From Lingula anatina (lineage: Eukaryota > Brachiopoda > Lingulata > Lingulida > Lingulidae), in NCBI RefSeq assembly GCF_001039355.2, contig NW_019775637.1, forward strand, positions 127,507 through 191,506: a stretch of 64,000 bases of DNA, read 5' to 3'. Both the position numbers and the translations under genes were made by a program. Every line of letters begins with the position of its first letter. The first letter of the stretch is position 1. Below the pieces are notes generated by a model that saw only the letters and a program-made list of their open reading frames with translations, did no database searches and was not told the DNA's origin. Shown here piece by piece: positions 60,901 through 64,000 of this stretch.

Positions 60901-63199
60901 ACATGTCATAATTATTATTATCTTTTATATTCTATGTGTTGATAACTTGCAAAAACAGTCATTTCAAAGTACATTATATGCTTATTTATTAATTGTGAGA
61001 AAGTGTCCAACTTTACCTGGAGTTCTTACAAGACTCCAAAGTGGTGTATCCCACTGTGAGGCATCCATTGCTGCTGAAGTGAGATTCACAGCCAGATACT
61101 GTATCATATACTGTTATGTCCAGCATATTCCTTCAATGAAAGAAAAATATATATTACAGTTTTTTTTTGCTCAAGTTTCTTTATTAACCACAAATATTTA
61201 ACAATTGGTATTTGGAATAAATTGCTGCTTCTAAATATCTGTACTGAGATGCTAGCTTACACTTTTTTTCATTCTGTATATATTAATATATCTAGATAAC
61301 TCCATGAATATAGCTTTAACTACAGAGGCACCCAAGGCATTCATAACACAAATCATATTTCAGAACATTGACAGAAATAATCTTTATGATTTGCATAACT
61401 TTTTTTATAAATGTAGTACTATGATGTAGTGATATTTGTGATGTTGCAGTTTGTTCTTTAAATTACCATTGAGCTCCTGGTCTTCCACTGATGTTCACCA
61501 CAACATTCTTCAGTTTTCCCAGGGACTCTGAGTTTAAAGTAAAAATAACAAAGAAACATTTAGTATAATGTTAGCATGTTGTTTGAGAATAAAACAGGCA
61601 TCAAATATGATAAAGTTGTAGCTTAATTGTAAAAGTAAATTTAGTTTAACAAAACAAGACCAACAGCACCTTGTTTTACAAACCTAAAAGGATTCTTGCA
61701 CTAACACTCTCAAAATATGCTTTACTTTATAATAAATAAGCAACATGCATGGAGTTCTGTAACTATATGTAATAATAATAGTAGATCTATGTAATAAAGC
61801 TTCTAATAGATATAAACAGTAAACTGTGACAAGATGTTCTAGTAATGACTGTACATGCTGAATTGATTGCAATAAGTAAATGGTAATTAACTGCTAATAA
61901 TATTGTTGAATCAATATTTGCAGGCAATGGAATCTATATGTGCTCCAAAAATATTCAAGATGTTTACCTTTGGTATACAAAAGGAACCAGTTCTTCTGTC
62001 CTACCCCAAGGAAATTGTGCTTTTTCCCATGTTCATTCAGATTATATTCAGGAGATACCCCCTGGTCTCCTTTCAACTGCAATCTGACTTTGGGCGTCTT
62101 TCCTGCTATTTAAAACAACATACACATTTCTATAGTTAGGAATATATACAGTTAAGCAACGACTTCAATAATAATATACAAAGGCCTATATCTCTTTTTT
62201 CTATTTTTGTCATTTTCTTATTATTGTTATCATCATTATCATTATCATTATTAATATTATTATTATTATTATCTGAAGACACTTAAACATTTTTATTTCA
62301 CAAAATAATAACTAGTTTAAGCTTTTCAATAAGAATCAGAATCAATAACCTAGAAGATCTAAAATAGCATCACTCTTACCACTTTTCAGCCCATTTTGAA
62401 CTGCTACCATGTATCTATAGTGATGTTCACCAGAATATTTGGGAACAACAATGATACCACTCTGCTTTCTCTGAAATGATAATGACCATTATAATTATAA
62501 GGCAAAAGAAAAGAAAATAAAGGAAATGAAAAGTATGCCAAAATAAAACAATGATGTTATGAAGTTGATTACAGTTGAAACAAAATATTTTTCAGTTTTT
62601 TTGCCACAGTTGCTTATTTTATATTTTAAAAAAGTTAGTCTATTACAGAAATTCCTAAGAGAAAGCTATACTCTCATATGCATGCAGGCCAGACTTAAAG
62701 TTTTGTTTTAGTACCTTCTTCCACTTCAGCCATATAATAAAGCTCATGGTGACAAACATGAGTCCAGCAAAAGCATATATAAAGGCGTAAGTAAGTCTGT
62801 TGTTTTTCACAAACTTAGGAGGCATTTTCAAGGTATTAGCTAGCAAATAAACGAAAGGATGGAGCTTAGAAAATGGAAAACAAGGAAGAAAATCAAGGGC
62901 AAGGAGAATTAATAAAAAGCGTGGTTATTTTAAATATATAGACTATTAAAAATAGTGAAAGTAGGGTCTAATAAAAATGAGGCTCAAACTAAACAAAACA
63001 CAAAAAGTGGGTTGTTGATTATCAAAACACATGAAATATTGACAAACCAAATAAAAAAATTACAATTTTTGCTAAAATGAATGGTGAAAAAACATAAAAG
63101 ATGCAAAAGTGTTAAATATAATTTGATGATATTCTTACCTCCATGGAGAGGTTGCAGGAGTAGCAACATCAACAGAACTTTGATCTTCAAGATCTTCAT
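57994..63199 (-). CDS. Short polycystin-1-like PLAT-domain membrane protein
   Basis: Twelve exons in gene order: 63139-63199, 62715-62839, 62380-62470, 61968-62102, 61467-61527, 61017-61130, 60447-60782, 59848-60061, 59217-59502, 58911-58988, 58627-58689, 57994-58340; 1911 bp, 636 residues, phases consistent. Order: signal peptide (MKILKIKVLLMLLLLQPLHG), about 15 outside residues, TM1 (about 36-58), PLAT-like domain (about 70-190; VVPKYSGEHHYRYMVAVQNG, KVRLQLKGDQG, VGQKNWFLLYTK, MLDITVYDTVSG), TM2 and TM3 (about 218-285), a long polar loop (about 290-535), then TM4 and TM5 (LPHILIYPAVILLGASVALA; ALLEDLFVFQTLKAVCVYGY) and a short tail. TM4-TM5, with the DLFVFQTLK motif, resemble polycystin-1 family proteins. 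The REJ/GAIN ectodomain and the TRP-like TM6-11 are absent, and the frame ends in a clean stop. Family membership is inferred from topology and motifs and is not certain. Confidence 0.72.
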
Positions 63200-64000
63200 A
63201 ACGGCAAAATTCTTTTTATAAGATCTCCCTGTATCAAATAATATGAAGCCGTGTATGACAAACACGTAAATTAAAACAGAAGTCGCGATTCAGCGAATAA
63301 ACGAGAAATCATCGATATCTCAAAAACTTTGGACGGAGTTGACTTAAACTTCCGCCCAAATCTCACAAATGTCTGTTGCTAATTGACGTCACAGACAATC
63401 AACTCACGTGACCATTGTGCTGGGATGTGCGGTTGTGACATTTATACAGCCAACAAATCGAAAAAAAAAGGCTCACTAACCAAATATTGGGGCTTTAATA
63501 AATTACTTTAAAGAGGATATCTGTGGTCTATGTTATTTTTCGCATTTTGAATTTTATGCATGTACTGGTAGAGCTACTAAAAGAAAAAACACAGCAAGGC
63601 TGGCTACACTAAAGCAGCTAGTACGGGGCATTCAACAGCTCTGCACTTGGGTATTATGTTATATAATATATAATATTATATATTATGGGTAGGCTAAGCC
63701 AACTCAGATTCCTTTGTCTGAAATATAAAGCCGTTTATATTTCAGACAAAGAAATCTAAGGGTAGCCCCCCCCCTCCACAACATGAACATATTGCTTTGA
63801 GTGAACTGCTCATCTTTGCACGAAAAGAGACAAAAAATGACAAGACCCGCAGCCTCCTACTGTAGTAGACCATGGACATATGATGTCCATGAGTAGACCT
63901 ACCTTCCTCGGCCTAGGGCTACTTGAATTTGCTTTGGGAGCTTCCCCCTTCATTATTAAAGCTGGTTTCAATCATTTAATTATTTTTTATTTTATAAGTG
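63200..64000. other. Upstream region of the polycystin-like gene
   Basis: No gene seen. The polycystin-like 5' UTR and promoter should lie at about 63200-63450, which is less AT-rich and contains GACGTCA (63385). Further right are AT repeats (63659-63686) and a perfect hairpin at 63713-63750. Confidence 0.45.
63713..63750. repeat. Perfect inverted repeat (17-bp arms, 4-nt loop)
   Basis: TTTGTCTGAAATATAAA is followed after GCCG by its exact complement. Outer bases extend the pairing imperfectly (AGATT/AATCT). It could form a cruciform or an RNA hairpin, or be a remnant of a palindromic element. Confidence 0.85.

Overview
This is a stretch of animal nuclear genome. Every gene is split by spliceosomal GT-AG introns, intergenic DNA is AT-rich, simple repeats are common, and the families (ETHE1, ANAPC13, CCDC15, TBRG1, AASS, polycystin-like, SLC17, Penelope-like retroelement) are metazoan. 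A marine invertebrate is my best guess, but the phylum cannot be fixed from the sequence. I assembled the gene models by hand from homology-like peptide blocks, splice sites and phase. Each complete multi-exon model sums to an exact multiple of three.

Layout. 242-5565 (+): 3' part of an SLC17 anion transporter, entering from the left edge. 9629-14350 (-): ETHE1 persulfide dioxygenase, with a long AT-rich downstream region. 15917-16147 (+): ANAPC13, head-to-head with ETHE1. 18007-22902 (-) and 23469-27622 (+): CCDC15 and TBRG1, head-to-head across 566 bp. 28009-29313: a 1.3-kb foldback element with terminal inverted repeats of about 294 bp. 29520-35845 (-) and 37834-42585 (-): two close tandem copies of a gene for the lysine-ketoglutarate reductase (LKR) half of AASS. 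48557-54737 (+): a third, diverged LKR gene in the opposite orientation. 55839-57053: a dispersed repeat with a truncated Penelope-like GIY-YIG element nested in it. 57994-63199 (-): an unusually small polycystin-1-like membrane protein.

The main biological observation is the LKR cluster. All three genes stop at the LKR/SDH boundary of the usually bifunctional AASS, none has a saccharopine dehydrogenase exon in the window, and none has an obvious mitochondrial presequence. Two are products of a recent duplication of about 8 kb whose left edge abuts the foldback element. One of those two has an Asp-to-Asn change at a position conserved in the other two.

A second theme is structural. In four unrelated genes (SLC17, ETHE1, TBRG1, LKR copy A) an exon edge with its splice site is tandemly repeated or copied into the neighbouring intron, making competing splice sites, most of which would break the reading frame. 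A third is the polycystin-like gene, which keeps signal peptide, TM1, PLAT and TM2-5 but lacks both the large ectodomain and the TRP-like channel part.
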